Assembly (NCBI GenBank): GCA_022826045.1
Contig: JAJDVQ010000071.1
Coordinates: 1-52,160, forward strand
Source: Acidimicrobiia bacterium
Lineage (GTDB): Bacteria > Actinomycetota > Acidimicrobiia > Acidimicrobiales > Poriferisodalaceae
Direction: 5' to 3'
Length of the DNA: 52,160 nucleotides
This document shows, one piece after another, positions 35,050 to 43,401 of this stretch. Made by a program: the position numbers and the translations under genes. The notes beneath the pieces were generated by a model, which was given only the letters and a program-made list of their open reading frames with translations, was not told where the DNA came from and searched no databases. Each line of letters opens with the position of its first letter. The first letter of the stretch is position 1.

Positions 35050-35664
35050 TCAGGTCTCGTCGCCGGCGGAGTAGTCGTACGCGCGTATCTCGGCCAGATT
35101 GCGGTACTTCTGGGCAAGATCCAGCCCGTATCCGATCACCCACACGGGCGGCAGACGGAACCCGATGTAGTCGACCAGACCGTTCAGGCTGCCGTTGTGC
35201 TCACGGGTCAGCAGCGAGCACACCGCCAGCGACGCCGGGCTGCGGGCCAGCAGACTGCGGCGCAGGTACGACAGCGTCAGCCCGCTCTCCACGATGTCCT
35301 CCACCAGGATCACGTCGCGCCCGGCGATGTCGATATCGAGGTCCTTGAGGATCCGCACCACGCCGCTGGAACGTGTGCTGCTGCCGTAGGACGACACGGC
35401 CATGAAGTCCATCTCGACAGGCAGGTCGATGGCGCGGCTGAGGTCGGAGGCGAACATCACCGCGCCCTTGAGCACCGCCACCAGCAGCGGTGCGCGTCCC
35501 GCGTAGTCGGCGGTGATCTGCGCGCCGAGCTCGGTGACCCGCTGGGCGATCTCGGGACCCGAGACCAGCACCTCGCCGACGCTGGGATCGCCGGCCAGCA
35601 TCGAGTCGAGGTCGCTGAGGGGATCCGGCGAAGCCGATGCCCCTGATGCCGGTACCCCTGCCAC
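35050..35664 (-). CDS. hpt: Hypoxanthine (guanine) phosphoribosyltransferase
   Basis: Hpt salvages hypoxanthine or guanine with PRPP. Key segments are VAVLKGAVMFASDLSRAI, MDFMAVSSYGSSTRSSGVVRIL (flexible loop), DVILVEDIVESGLTLSYLRRSL (the PRPP-binding ED.v.sG.TL) and VDYIGFRLPPVWVIGYGLDLAQKYRNL (purine contact). The GTG at 35664 gives 204 aa; an ATG at 35601 (MLAGDPSVGEVLV) gives 183 aa, closer to the family norm, and may be the true start. It sits between tilS and the degenerate phosphatase gene, as in the widespread tilS-hpt pairing, but ftsH is missing. Confidence 0.95.
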   Translation of the reverse strand: MAGVPASGASASPDPLSDLDSMLAGDPSVGEVLVSGPEIAQRVTELGAQITADYAGRAPLLVAVLKGAVMFASDLSRAIDLPVEMDFMAVSSYGSSTRSSGVVRILKDLDIDIAGRDVILVEDIVESGLTLSYLRRSLLARSPASLAVCSLLTREHNGSLNGLVDYIGFRLPPVWVIGYGLDLAQKYRNLAEIRAYDYSAGDET

Positions 35665-35687
35665 GTGAGCGGAACCTAGCGGACGCG

Positions 35688-36614
35688 TCAGCCTTCGAGC
35701 CGGAGTCGATCGGCCGAGCGGATCACACGGCGGCCGCCGCCCACCTCGGTGGCCCGGTGCGTGTGACGGGCGACCTCCAGCACCCGTTCGACCGTTGCGG
35801 CATCGGGCGGGTGGGAGGTGCGCAGCCATGCGCGGATCGCCCGCCGTGCCAGCGCCAGCGGTGCCGCTCGCAGCTCGGCGCCGCTGGTGGGATCGATGCC
35901 GGCCGCGAGCTCGTCGAGCAGGTCGGCTTCGGGGGCTGCGGTTGCGGCGGCACGCGCCAGCAGCGGCACGACATCGCGGCCGGCGATGTCGCACAGCAAC
36001 GGGATCGCCTCGTGGCGGACTCGGCTGCGCCAGAAGCGTGCGTCGTTGTTGGAAGGATCGCGCAGTGGCTCGTAGCCGACCAGTTCGCAGACCCGTTCGG
36101 TGTCCGCCCGTCGCAGGTTGAGCAGCGGCCGTCGGTCGGCGCGCATGGCGGCCAGCGCGTCGAGGGCGCCGCCCCGCAGCAGGTGCAGCAGCACAGTCTC
36201 GGCCTGGTCGTCGGCAGTGTGGCCCAGCAGCGCGCCGGGGCCGAGGGCGTCATGGCGGGCCTCGCGCGCACGTGCCTGCAAGTTGGCGCCCGGTGCGATC
36301 TGCACGCGCACGACGCGCAGCGGCACCCCGAGCCGGCCACAGAGCGCCTCGACGTGGGAAGCCTCCGCGCCGCCGGTGTCTCGCAAGCCGTGATCGACAT
36401 GGACTGCGGCGACCTGCGCACCGCTGCGCTGCGCGAACCGGCAGGCCAGCACCACCAAGGCGGCCGAGTCGGGACCGCCCGAGACGCCGCAGACCAGCTC
36501 GGGCCCGCAGACTTCCTCGAAGGTGCAGCGCTCACCCAGCAGATCGAGTTCGACTGCGGTGCCCGGCGCCTCAGCGTGTGGGGCGCCGCTGGGAGCCTCA
36601 GGCGGCGGGGACAC
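35688..36614 (-). CDS. tilS: tRNA(Ile)-lysidine synthase
   Basis: TilS converts C34 of tRNA-Ile(CAU) to lysidine. The PP-loop is LVCGVSGGPDSAALVVLAC (SGGxDS at about 45-50), followed by VHVDHGLRDTG, GHTADDQAETVLLHLLRGGALDALAAM and RRPLLNLRRADTERVCE ... DPSNNDARFWRSRVRHE (the family D.SN.d..y.RnriR). At 308 aa it lacks the long C-terminal extension of E. coli TilS, like many actinobacterial forms. It starts at ATG 36614, overlapping the metalloprotease-like gene by 17 bases. Confidence 0.95.
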   Translation of the reverse strand: MSPPPEAPSGAPHAEAPGTAVELDLLGERCTFEEVCGPELVCGVSGGPDSAALVVLACRFAQRSGAQVAAVHVDHGLRDTGGAEASHVEALCGRLGVPLRVVRVQIAPGANLQARAREARHDALGPGALLGHTADDQAETVLLHLLRGGALDALAAMRADRRPLLNLRRADTERVCELVGYEPLRDPSNNDARFWRSRVRHEAIPLLCDIAGRDVVPLLARAAATAAPEADLLDELAAGIDPTSGAELRAAPLALARRAIRAWLRTSHPPDAATVERVLEVARHTHRATEVGGGRRVIRSADRLRLEG

Positions 36615-37713
36615 GCTCCAGCCAGGCTGCGGGGTTGCGGATCTCGGTCATGGACGGCAGATGCTCGGCGCGTTCCCAGATGCGGTCCACCGCTCGCGGG
36701 CCGCGCTCGGCCTCGATCTCGGCGATGAAGTCCTCACCGGCCTGGTACTGCGCCAGCTTGGCTTCGATGCCGAGCAGACGCTGGAGCAGCCGGTTCATGC
36801 CACGGGCGTTGCGGCGCCGGTAGGACATGACCAGCGCAAATCGCTCCGCGTCGGGAATGTGGCCGTGAGCGGCCCGCGCCATGGTCACGTCGCCGTGGCC
36901 TTCGACAAGGCTCATCATGCCGCCGACCTGTGCGATGAGGTCTCGCTGCTGCTCGGACGCGAACACTGCTGCGAGTCCCCCGTCGCCCAGCAGGTCCTGG
37001 CCCTTGCGGCGCCCCGCCACCAGCGTGCGCAGGCCTTCGCGCAGCCGCTCGGGATCGGGCTGCGCCTCGTCGACGAGGCCGTTCACCAGCTTGAGGAAGT
37101 GCGGTCGCAGCCACGGCACGCCGGTGAACTGCGAGCGGTGCGTCAGCTCGTGCAGCGCCAGCCACAGGCGGAACTGTGCGGGGACGAACGCGTAGCGCTT
37201 CTCGGTGACCAGGATGTTCGGCCCCACGAAGTAGACGGTGTCGCCGACGGCCGCGCCGTCTGCCCCACGGACCCCGTTGGCGATGGCGGCACCGGGAGCC
37301 GTGTCGTCGTCGGAGGCCCACAGCAGGTCGTACTGGCCCAGCACCCGCTTGGACATCCAGCCCAGCACCCCGCCCAGCTCGACCGCACCCAGCGTGCGCG
37401 TCACGGCGGAGCTCTCCGCGGGCTCGCCGTCGGCGCCGGGTGCGCCCAGCAGGGGCTGCAGCAACCGCCGGAAGGCGGCGATGTTGGCATCGATCCAGCC
37501 CGCCCGGTCGATGACCTCGGCGTGGGCTTCGCCCGGGGTCTCCAGGCCGGTCTCGATCTCCACCAGCTCAGCCGCAATCGGGACGAATCGGGCGAAGTCG
37601 GCGCGCAGCGGCTCGGCCAGGTACGACCGGTACAGCGGCTCGGTGCCGGCGACCTTGACGGCGATCCGACGCGCCAGATCCCAGTCGACGTGCTCGTCGG
37701 CTGTGGCGCTCAT
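36598..37713 (-). CDS. Zinc-dependent metalloprotease-like protein, DUF2342 ('F420-associated')
   Basis: This actinobacterial family is annotated as a putative hydrolase or coenzyme F420 biosynthesis-associated protein. The 371 aa sequence has LGGVLGWMSKRVLGQYDLL, YFVGPNILVTEKRY, the zincin helix LWLALHELTHRSQF (HExxH form HELTH, about residues 197-201) and MMSLVEGHGDVTMARA, the downstream EGH metal ligand. Family association with F420 is by phylogenetic profile; the substrate is not known. It heads the tilS-hpt-fol-lysS operon and overlaps tilS. Confidence 0.92.
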   Translation of the reverse strand: MSATADEHVDWDLARRIAVKVAGTEPLYRSYLAEPLRADFARFVPIAAELVEIETGLETPGEAHAEVIDRAGWIDANIAAFRRLLQPLLGAPGADGEPAESSAVTRTLGAVELGGVLGWMSKRVLGQYDLLWASDDDTAPGAAIANGVRGADGAAVGDTVYFVGPNILVTEKRYAFVPAQFRLWLALHELTHRSQFTGVPWLRPHFLKLVNGLVDEAQPDPERLREGLRTLVAGRRKGQDLLGDGGLAAVFASEQQRDLIAQVGGMMSLVEGHGDVTMARAAHGHIPDAERFALVMSYRRRNARGMNRLLQRLLGIEAKLAQYQAGEDFIAEIEAERGPRAVDRIWERAEHLPSMTEIRNPAAWLERVPAA

Positions 37714-37721
37714 CTGGGTGC

Positions 37722-37856
37722 TCAGCGCTTGGGATAGCGGGGCGAGACCACCTTCTGCACGTACCCCACCACCAGCTTCGCGACCGTCGCGACCGTCGCC
37801 ACGGTCAGCGGCACCGCCAGCCAGTAGTGCCAGACCTGCGCACCGAGAAGCTCCAT
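37722..37856 (-). CDS. Small single-pass membrane protein
   Basis: The 44 aa product MELLGAQVWHYWLAVPLTV... has one hydrophobic helix (about residues 12-34) and a basic tail ending SPRYPKR, so inside-facing C-terminus is likely. No family is recognised. The ATG at 37856 is favoured over the longer frame because the extension is antisense to a neighbouring remnant. It lies eight bases upstream of the DUF2342 gene on the same strand and may be the operon's first gene. Confidence 0.55.
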   Translation of the reverse strand: MELLGAQVWHYWLAVPLTVATVATVAKLVVGYVQKVVSPRYPKR

Positions 37857-37877
37857 GCCGCAGATATTAGTGGTCAC

Positions 37878-38005
37878 GTGCGCCGGAACCCCAGGCAGCC
37901 GCTGGTCAAGCGGCTGCTGGCGATCCCGCACTACATCGTGCCGGCCGTTCTGGGAGTGGCAGCGATGATCTGCGGGGTGATCGCACGGTTCGCAATTCGG
38001 TTCTG
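37878..38005 (+). pseudogene. DUF4389 membrane protein, N-terminal remnant
   Basis: The plus strand reads RQPLVKRLLAIPHYIVPAVLG, then VAAMICGVIARFAIRF and stop. DUF4389 proteins carry 'R....rllLaIPHlIvl..L...a.vv.viaWfaIlftG'. The match ends abruptly at about 38000 where the antisense higA coding sequence continues. About 41 codons survive, starting at GTG 37878 just across from the small membrane protein. It marks the point where the right-hand accessory island was joined to the backbone. Confidence 0.65.
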
Positions 38006-38275
38006 AATGATGCGGGGGTCCGCTTCCACCAGCGCCAACAGCACCCGTGCCGGGCCGTGGGGACGGCGGCGCCCTTGCTCCCAGTTCTTGATGGTGCTGG
38101 GGGCCACACCGATGCTGCGCGCGAACATGTTCTGCGACAAACCCGTGCTCGCTCGGATTGCTCGCACGTCCGGCTGGTCCACCTCGACTTCGTGGATCCC
38201 ATAGCCGGAACTGTCGCCGCGCACATACGCCTCGGCCTCTTCGAGTCCCTGCATGATCGTGTTGAACGCACTCAT
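37931..38275 (-). CDS. higA: HigA-type antitoxin with XRE helix-turn-helix
   Basis: The 114 aa protein has DVRAIRASTGLSQNMFARSIGVAPSTIKNWEQGRRRPHGPARVLLALVEADP (residues about 36-87), the Cro/C1 helix-turn-helix of HigA and MqsA-like antitoxins. It would neutralise the upstream toxin and repress the operon at the palindrome at 38631-38649. Its ATG overlaps the toxin stop by four bases (ATGA). The last 24 residues (about RIANRAITPQIIAATPRTAGTM) are encoded antisense to a DUF4389 remnant, so the natural C-terminus was probably lost and replaced. Confidence 0.88.
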   Translation of the reverse strand: MSAFNTIMQGLEEAEAYVRGDSSGYGIHEVEVDQPDVRAIRASTGLSQNMFARSIGVAPSTIKNWEQGRRRPHGPARVLLALVEADPRIIQNRIANRAITPQIIAATPRTAGTM

Positions 38276-38619
38276 CTTTTCTGTCTCCCGTACTGAGCGA
38301 CGATGCCCTTCGCGGCCTTCATCAGCGCCTGCCGCTCCGATTCGGACAGGCTCACCTTCGCGTTCTTGGCGAAGGCGGCCAGCAAGAACACCGGCATGTG
38401 CCGTCCGCCGAACAGAAACACCACGCGCCCACCCCCGCGTTTGCCCCGGCCCGAAGTACCGATGCGCATCTTGCGAAGTCCGCCGCCAATCGACACGCCG
38501 CCCTCAGGGTTCGCCGCCACTTCGTTGACAATCTCCTCCATCTCGCTGCGGGACAAGAACGTGCCAGCCGTCGACAAGAACGCCGGCGTCTCCACGACGG
38601 TGTGCAAGCGCTTGACCAC
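38272..38619 (-). CDS. higB: HigB/RelE-superfamily toxin
   Basis: The 115 aa basic protein has the RelE-fold layout of HigB-type mRNA interferases: an N-terminal helix pair (SRSEMEEIVNEVAANP), then IGGGLRKMRIGTSGRGKRGGGRVVFLFGGRHMPVFLLAAFAKNAKVSLSESERQALMKAAKGI, matching the common 'GG.RK.R....GKSGG.RViY......vyLl..Y.K....dLt..e...l' form. It is toxin-first, as in HigBA. The GTG at 38619 is close behind the promoter/operator. Length and frame are intact. Confidence 0.88.
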   Translation of the reverse strand: MVKRLHTVVETPAFLSTAGTFLSRSEMEEIVNEVAANPEGGVSIGGGLRKMRIGTSGRGKRGGGRVVFLFGGRHMPVFLLAAFAKNAKVSLSESERQALMKAAKGIVAQYGRQKR

Positions 38620-38628
38620 TTGCCATCA

Positions 38629-38658
38629 AGTGTACGCCATTGGCGTACACGCCGTCAA
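38629..38658 (-). promoter_or_regulatory. higBA promoter with palindromic operator
   Basis: On the minus strand TTGACG (38653-38658), an 18-base spacer and TACACT (38629-38634) form a good promoter. The spacer and -10 edge contain a perfect 19-base palindrome TGTACGCCA-T-TGGCGTACA (38631-38649). A repressor there would block polymerase, matching HigA autoregulation. Confidence 0.8.
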
Positions 38659-38850
38659 GGCGGCGCTTCGCACTCATACTCCGACGCTGCGGCAGCAGCG
38701 GCAGCGGGGTTCGCTGAAAGCGATGCCGCAGTGCGCCGCCGTGCTGACACGCACCGGGAGCTGGCCGCCGCCCAGTCGGATCGCGAACGCCCCAAGAAGG
38801 GCACCCTGAGTCCTGAGATGCTCGCTGGTGATCCCAGCGACGCTTCATGT

Positions 38851-38935
38851 GTTCACAAATATCGTCGCGAGTTCACTGTTGAGACCAGCAGTTCACAATT
38901 TGCACAAAAGTTCACGAATACACGGCGCAGTTCAC
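38851..38935 (+). promoter_or_regulatory. Array of five GTTCAC hexamers at about 20-base intervals
   Basis: GTTCAC occurs at 38851, 38871, 38891, 38910 and 38930, intervals 20, 20, 19, 20. All five are in the same orientation and on nearly the same helix face, in a locally AT-rich tract. The last copy ends 32 bases before the start of a frameshifted AAA ATPase. The layout resembles operator arrays or iterons. No known regulator is identified. Confidence 0.75.
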
Positions 38936-38967
38936 TGAGTACGGCTTGCCGTGCTGGTCTCAAGGCC

Positions 38968-39953
38968 ATGAACAGCCGCCATCTGCTGGGCCGAACGCAG
39001 AACACCAGCGGCAGCCTCTTCACGCCGGACTTCGGGAAATCGCCGCATGTCCTCGTCGGACGCGACGAGCCGCTCAAAGAACTCCGCGACGGCCTCGACA
39101 ACGGCCCGGACGACCCACGATTCACGACGATCATCATGGGGCACCGCGGCTCCGGCAAGACCGTGCTGCTCAATGAGATCGAGAACGACGCGGCGGCTGC
39201 GGGCTGATCGTGCTCAGCACAGACGCAGGCACCCCCGGAATCCACGAGCGGATCAGCGAAGCCATCCAAGAGCACATCGACGGAGCGCCCGAGACCCCGC
39301 CCGGGATGCCTGACGGACGGAGCGGCCATCGAGAGACCGAGACAAGGCTTGGCCCGTCGATGCTCGGATGGCGGCGCCGGCTCCGCACTGAGATCGACGG
39401 CGACTGGAGCGTCAGACGCAAGCTCGCTCACCTGGGCCGCCATGCAGAGAGCAACAACTCTGCAGTGCTGCTCACAATCGACGAGATCCAAGCAGGCAAC
39501 CGATCCGAGCTGCGCCGCCTGAACGCTGACTTGCAGCACATCACCAAACGCCGCGATCTGCCCATCGCGTTCGTCGGCGCAGGCCTGCCGTCCATCAGCT
39601 ACACGCTGCTGCGCGACCCGAAGATGACGTTCTTTCAACGCTGCCACGACGACACCATCGATCTGCTGGACTTGCAGAGCGCGATGTCGTTCTACAGACG
39701 CACCATTGCCGACGGAGGCGGCGGCGCCAGCGCCGAAGCGATCTCGCTACTGGCACAAGCATCCGCCGGGCATCCCTTCAAGATGCAGTTGCTCGGCCAG
39801 CATGCGTGGCGGATCGCAGGCGCCCCCGATGCCCCCAACGACGCTTCCGGCGGCACGGCGGGTCAGGCGGCCTGCGGGAAGCGACTCAAGACCGTGGAAG
39901 GCGCCTGCGTGCTGCGCCCCGGACACAAAGGCAACTGCCGACGAAAGCGGTGA
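38968..39953 (+). pseudogene. AAA-family ATPase, frameshifted
   Basis: The first part (ATG 38968) has GRTQNTSGSLFTPDFGKSP, HVLVGRDEPL and Walker A IIMGHRGSGKTVLLNEIEN, then stops at 39205-39207. Reading one frame over just before that stop restores GLIVLSTDAGTPGIHERI and continues to 39953 with Walker B VLLTIDEIQAGN, a sensor-like LPIAFVGAGLPSI, and LLAQASAGHPFKMQLLGQHAWRI. Thus a one-base slip near 39195-39205 splits an ATPase of about 328 codons. The C-terminus ends with a Cys/His-bearing tail (CGKRLKTVEGACVLRPGHKGNC). The fold resembles solitary Orc/Cdc6- or STAND-type ATPases. The repeat array lies immediately upstream. Confidence 0.8.
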
Positions 39954-40320
39954 CCCGGGCTGAGAGCCTGCCGCAACCGACGGGAGCCTGTCCGATGGCT
40001 TCGAGGGCTGGAGGGCAGCAGACGCAGCAAGCGTGAGACCGCTCCCGCAGTTGCCGGGTTTGGCCTGCGCGAGCGGCAGTGCTCATGACGCCATGCACCG
40101 GCAACGGACTGCGTCCGCAGCCGCCTCGGGCTGGTCATTCTCTCCGGCATGGCACAGACACGGATACGGGCACATCAGCGCAAGGACGGCTCCCGGGTGC
40201 GGGCCCACGACCGGCAGGCCCCGCAGTCAGACGCCGACGGCCCGCCTCCCACAAACATCTTCACTGTTTTGTGCAGGCTCCGGAGATTGGACCTGTATTC
40301 GCAGTCTGCCGCGGCAGTAT
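39954..40320. other. Gap between ATPase pseudogene and hsdR
   Basis: No recognised gene. The only frame with a notable product is at 40149-40340 (listed separately). Otherwise the sequence looks like degraded coding DNA of ordinary GC content, and no terminator with a T-run was seen. Confidence 0.4.
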
Positions 40321-40340
40321 CTATGCCGGTTCGGCGATGA
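40149..40340 (+). CDS. Possible small basic protein
   Basis: A 63 aa frame beginning MAQTRIRAHQRKDGSRVRAHDRQ. Similar 'R.RAH.R...G..VRAH.R' starts occur in short actinobacterial and phage proteins, which is the only reason to list it. It is convergent with hsdR and overlaps its last 20 bases. The remainder (IFTVLCRLRRLDLYS) shows no family. It may be a decayed gene end. Confidence 0.25.
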   Translation: MAQTRIRAHQRKDGSRVRAHDRQAPQSDADGPPPTNIFTVLCRLRRLDLYSQSAAAVSMPVRR

Positions 40341-43300
40341 CGTTGCCGTGAACGTCTTGCAGGAGTCCGACTTCGACGACTTCGCCGAATTCGTCGTCGT
40401 TGAGGCAGCGGTTGACGATCGAGTCGTTGTCGGCGAGCCGGGTCAGCATGAGTTGTCTGATGCGCTGGCGTTCGGCGAGGACGAACTTGTCGACGTCGTT
40501 GGCGTGCGCTGTGGCTCGGATGTCGTCGGCTGCGAGGGCGTCGTTGCGTACTTGCTCGAGGAAGAGGCGATCGTTGTCGTCGAAGTTGGTGCCGAACTGC
40601 TGGTTCAGCTTTTCGATGATCTGCGACAGCGGTTCTTTGTCTTCTTCGCTGCTGCCGGTGCCGACCGCGGTGGGGCTGACGACGGTGGTGTCGTCGCCTT
40701 CGAGGCTGATCGCTCCGCTGGAGATTTTCTGGACGCGGTAGTACTCCAGTTCCACGTCGCCGCCGAGAAGGATCGGATCGGGGGTGTCGCCGCTGCACAG
40801 CCGGGGCAGCAGCATGCGGCCAAACGAGTAGAGCCGTTCAAGTTCGCAGTCCGCATACGGGATGATCTGGCTGAGGAACGTGTACAGCTTCACGTAGGCG
40901 CTGAGTCGGTCTCTGAATTCCTCCTGGGCGTCCTCATCGAGCGTGGCGAAGCGGTCGCGTGCAGGCTGCAGCGCTGCTTCGAGACGGGCGTGGTCGTCGG
41001 GCTGTTGCTTGGAAACTGTCAGGTAGAACACCGACGCGAACTTGTCCACCTCGTCTTGTTCGTAGACGCCTGCCTGGTCGAGCTTGAAGGCCACCTCGTT
41101 CAGTTGGTAGGGGTCGGATTGCTCGCGCAGCTCGGTCACCCCGAAGTACGGCGCGAACGCCGCGGCGATGTCGTCTGGCGAGTTCACGAAGTCCAAGACG
41201 AACGGGGGCTGTTTGCCTGCGGCGATGCGGTTGAGCCGCGACAGGGTCTGCACCGCATGCACGCCCGACAGGGGCTTGTCCACGTACATGGCCTGCAGCA
41301 GCGGCTGGTCGAACCCTGTCTGATACTTCTCGGCGACGAGCAGGATCTGATAGTCCGGCGACGCGAACCGACCCGGCAGCGCCGCCTCGCTGATCGGCTT
41401 GCCGGAGACGACGTCGATGTTCATTTTCGGCTCGGTGTACTCGCCGCCGGTGTCGGGATCGACCACGGTGCCACTGAACGCCACCAGCGCACGCACGTCG
41501 TCATAGCCGTGCCCGTCGATGTAATCCCCGAAGGCGTTCATGTAGCGCACCGCATGCAGCCGCGACGACGCCACCACCATCGCTTTGGCTTTGCCGCCCA
41601 TCGCGTGCATCACCTGGTTGCGGAAATGCTCGACGATGATCTCGGTTTTCTGGGTCAGGTTGTGCTCGTGCAGCTTGACGAAGTTGTTGAGCTTGGTGGC
41701 GGTGCGACGCTTGGGGAACTTGGGGTCTTCCTCGGCGATGTTGACCAGCTTGAAATACGTGTCGTAATCGGTGTAGTTGCCCAGGACATCGAGGATGAAG
41801 CCCTCTTCGATCGCTTGGCGCATGCTGTAGGTGTGAAACGGCACCGGCTTGCCGTCCGCACCGGGCCGGCCGAACAGCTCGATCGTCTTGCCTTTCGGCG
41901 TCGCAGTGAACGCGAAGAACGAGAGATTCTCCTGCGGGCCGCGTGACTCCACCACCGCAACCAGTCCGTCCTGCCAGTCCTGCGGTTCGTCGCCCCCGGC
42001 CAGCGCACCGGCACCGAGGAGTTGTTTCATCTGATGCGCGGTGTCGCCGGTCTGGCTCGAATGCGCTTCGTCGACGATGATCGCGTACCGCCGCGACGCC
42101 AACTCCTTCGTCCACGACACCGCCTGAGCGGACTCGGCGTCGCTTGGTTCGTCGGGCGATTCGGCTCCTGCGAGGCGCAGCAGGTTGCCCATCACGAACG
42201 GGAACTTCTGCAGCGTCGTGATCACGATCTTGGTGCCGTCCACCAGCGCCTGGGCAAGCTGCGCGGAGTTCTCGTCGATGGCTTGCACCACGCCGACGGT
42301 GTGCTCGATCTGGCGGATCGCGTCCTGCAACTGCGCATCGAGCACACGCCGGTCGCTGATCACCACCACGCAGTCGAACACCTTGTCGTCCGCAGTGGTG
42401 TGCAGGCTCGACAGACGATGCGCGAGCCACGAGATCGAGTTCGTCTTGCCGCTGCCCGCCGAATGCTGCACCAGATAGGAGTGCCCCGCGCCTTCGCTGC
42501 GAGCGGTGTCCGCCATCAAGCTCACAGCGTCAAGCTGGTGAAAGCGAGGGAAGATCAGCGTCTCACGCGGCACCACACGGGTGCCCTTGGAGTCCTCGAC
42601 TTTCTCGTCGCGATGCTCGGTGAACATGTACGAGCCGACGATGTCCAAGAACCGGTCACGCTCGAGAACCTCGCCCCAGAAGTAGCCGCTGCGATACCCC
42701 GACGAATGCGCCGGATTACCCGCCCCGCACTGCACCTCACCGGGACGGCTGCCGCGGTTGAACGGCAAGAACCGCGTCTCGCCCTTCGCGAGCCGCGTCG
42801 TCATGTGCACCTCATCGGGGTCCGCCGCGAAATGCACCAGCGCCCGCTTGCCGAACCTGAACAGCGGTGCGGTCGGCTCACGATCAGTGCAGTACTGGCT
42901 GATCGCGTCCTTCCACGTCTGACCGGTCATCGGGTTCTTCAGCTCGCACGTCGCCACCGGCACACCGTTCAGCGCGAACAGCAAATCGATCGTGTCGCCC
43001 TTGCCCGGATGACAGCGAGCCTGACGAGTCACCGTCAACTCGTTCATTCCGAACAGCGTCACCGCATCAGGGTTCAGCCCGTGCGCCGGTTGGAAATACG
43101 CCAGCCGGAACGTCTTGCCCACGAACTTGAACCCGTGGCGCAGAACCTCCAAGGTGCCTTTCAGATCAAGCTCACGGCACAACCGCTCCACGATCCGGCT
43201 CTCAAGCTCCGCGCCCTGAGTGGTCTCAGCCTGCTCCCACAACTCCGGCTGCGTCGTCCGGATGAACTCAATCACACGCTCCGGGAACAACGCCCGGTCT

Positions 43301-43401
43301 ACATCCCACTCATCCGGCTTCGCCGACACCCAGCCGACACCGGCAAGCATCGACTCCACCGACGACTCGAACGCCTCCTCCGTCGTCTGCGAAGACATCA
43401 C
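40321..43401 (-). CDS. hsdR: Type I restriction enzyme, R subunit (HsdR)
   Basis: The 1026 aa motor-nuclease subunit has an N-terminal PD-(D/E)XK site GKGDTIDLLFALNGVPVATCELKNPM (about 133-158), helicase motif I YLVQHSAGSGKTNSISW, motif II IIVDEAHSSQTG (DEAH), motif III FFAFTATPKGKT, and motif VI region VHAVQTLSRLNRIAAGKQPP. The C-terminal part is the HsdM-interacting helical region. ATG 43401 overlaps the HsdS stop by four bases. It needs HsdM for assembly and cleavage, and the resident hsdM is interrupted, so activity is doubtful unless the stop is suppressed. Confidence 0.96.
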   Translation of the reverse strand: MMSSQTTEEAFESSVESMLAGVGWVSAKPDEWDVDRALFPERVIEFIRTTQPELWEQAETTQGAELESRIVERLCRELDLKGTLEVLRHGFKFVGKTFRLAYFQPAHGLNPDAVTLFGMNELTVTRQARCHPGKGDTIDLLFALNGVPVATCELKNPMTGQTWKDAISQYCTDREPTAPLFRFGKRALVHFAADPDEVHMTTRLAKGETRFLPFNRGSRPGEVQCGAGNPAHSSGYRSGYFWGEVLERDRFLDIVGSYMFTEHRDEKVEDSKGTRVVPRETLIFPRFHQLDAVSLMADTARSEGAGHSYLVQHSAGSGKTNSISWLAHRLSSLHTTADDKVFDCVVVISDRRVLDAQLQDAIRQIEHTVGVVQAIDENSAQLAQALVDGTKIVITTLQKFPFVMGNLLRLAGAESPDEPSDAESAQAVSWTKELASRRYAIIVDEAHSSQTGDTAHQMKQLLGAGALAGGDEPQDWQDGLVAVVESRGPQENLSFFAFTATPKGKTIELFGRPGADGKPVPFHTYSMRQAIEEGFILDVLGNYTDYDTYFKLVNIAEEDPKFPKRRTATKLNNFVKLHEHNLTQKTEIIVEHFRNQVMHAMGGKAKAMVVASSRLHAVRYMNAFGDYIDGHGYDDVRALVAFSGTVVDPDTGGEYTEPKMNIDVVSGKPISEAALPGRFASPDYQILLVAEKYQTGFDQPLLQAMYVDKPLSGVHAVQTLSRLNRIAAGKQPPFVLDFVNSPDDIAAAFAPYFGVTELREQSDPYQLNEVAFKLDQAGVYEQDEVDKFASVFYLTVSKQQPDDHARLEAALQPARDRFATLDEDAQEEFRDRLSAYVKLYTFLSQIIPYADCELERLYSFGRMLLPRLCSGDTPDPILLGGDVELEYYRVQKISSGAISLEGDDTTVVSPTAVGTGSSEEDKEPLSQIIEKLNQQFGTNFDDNDRLFLEQVRNDALAADDIRATAHANDVDKFVLAERQRIRQLMLTRLADNDSIVNRCLNDDEFGEVVEVGLLQDVHGNVIAEPA

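Noticed and set aside
38851..38935. CRISPR-like interpretation of the five GTTCAC copies
   Set aside because: Repeats are only six bases with 13-14 base spacers and no cas genes; this is an operator or iteron-type array.
40033..41946. 637-codon plus-strand open frame opposite hsdR
   Set aside because: Antisense to conserved HsdR helicase motifs; no independent coding evidence.
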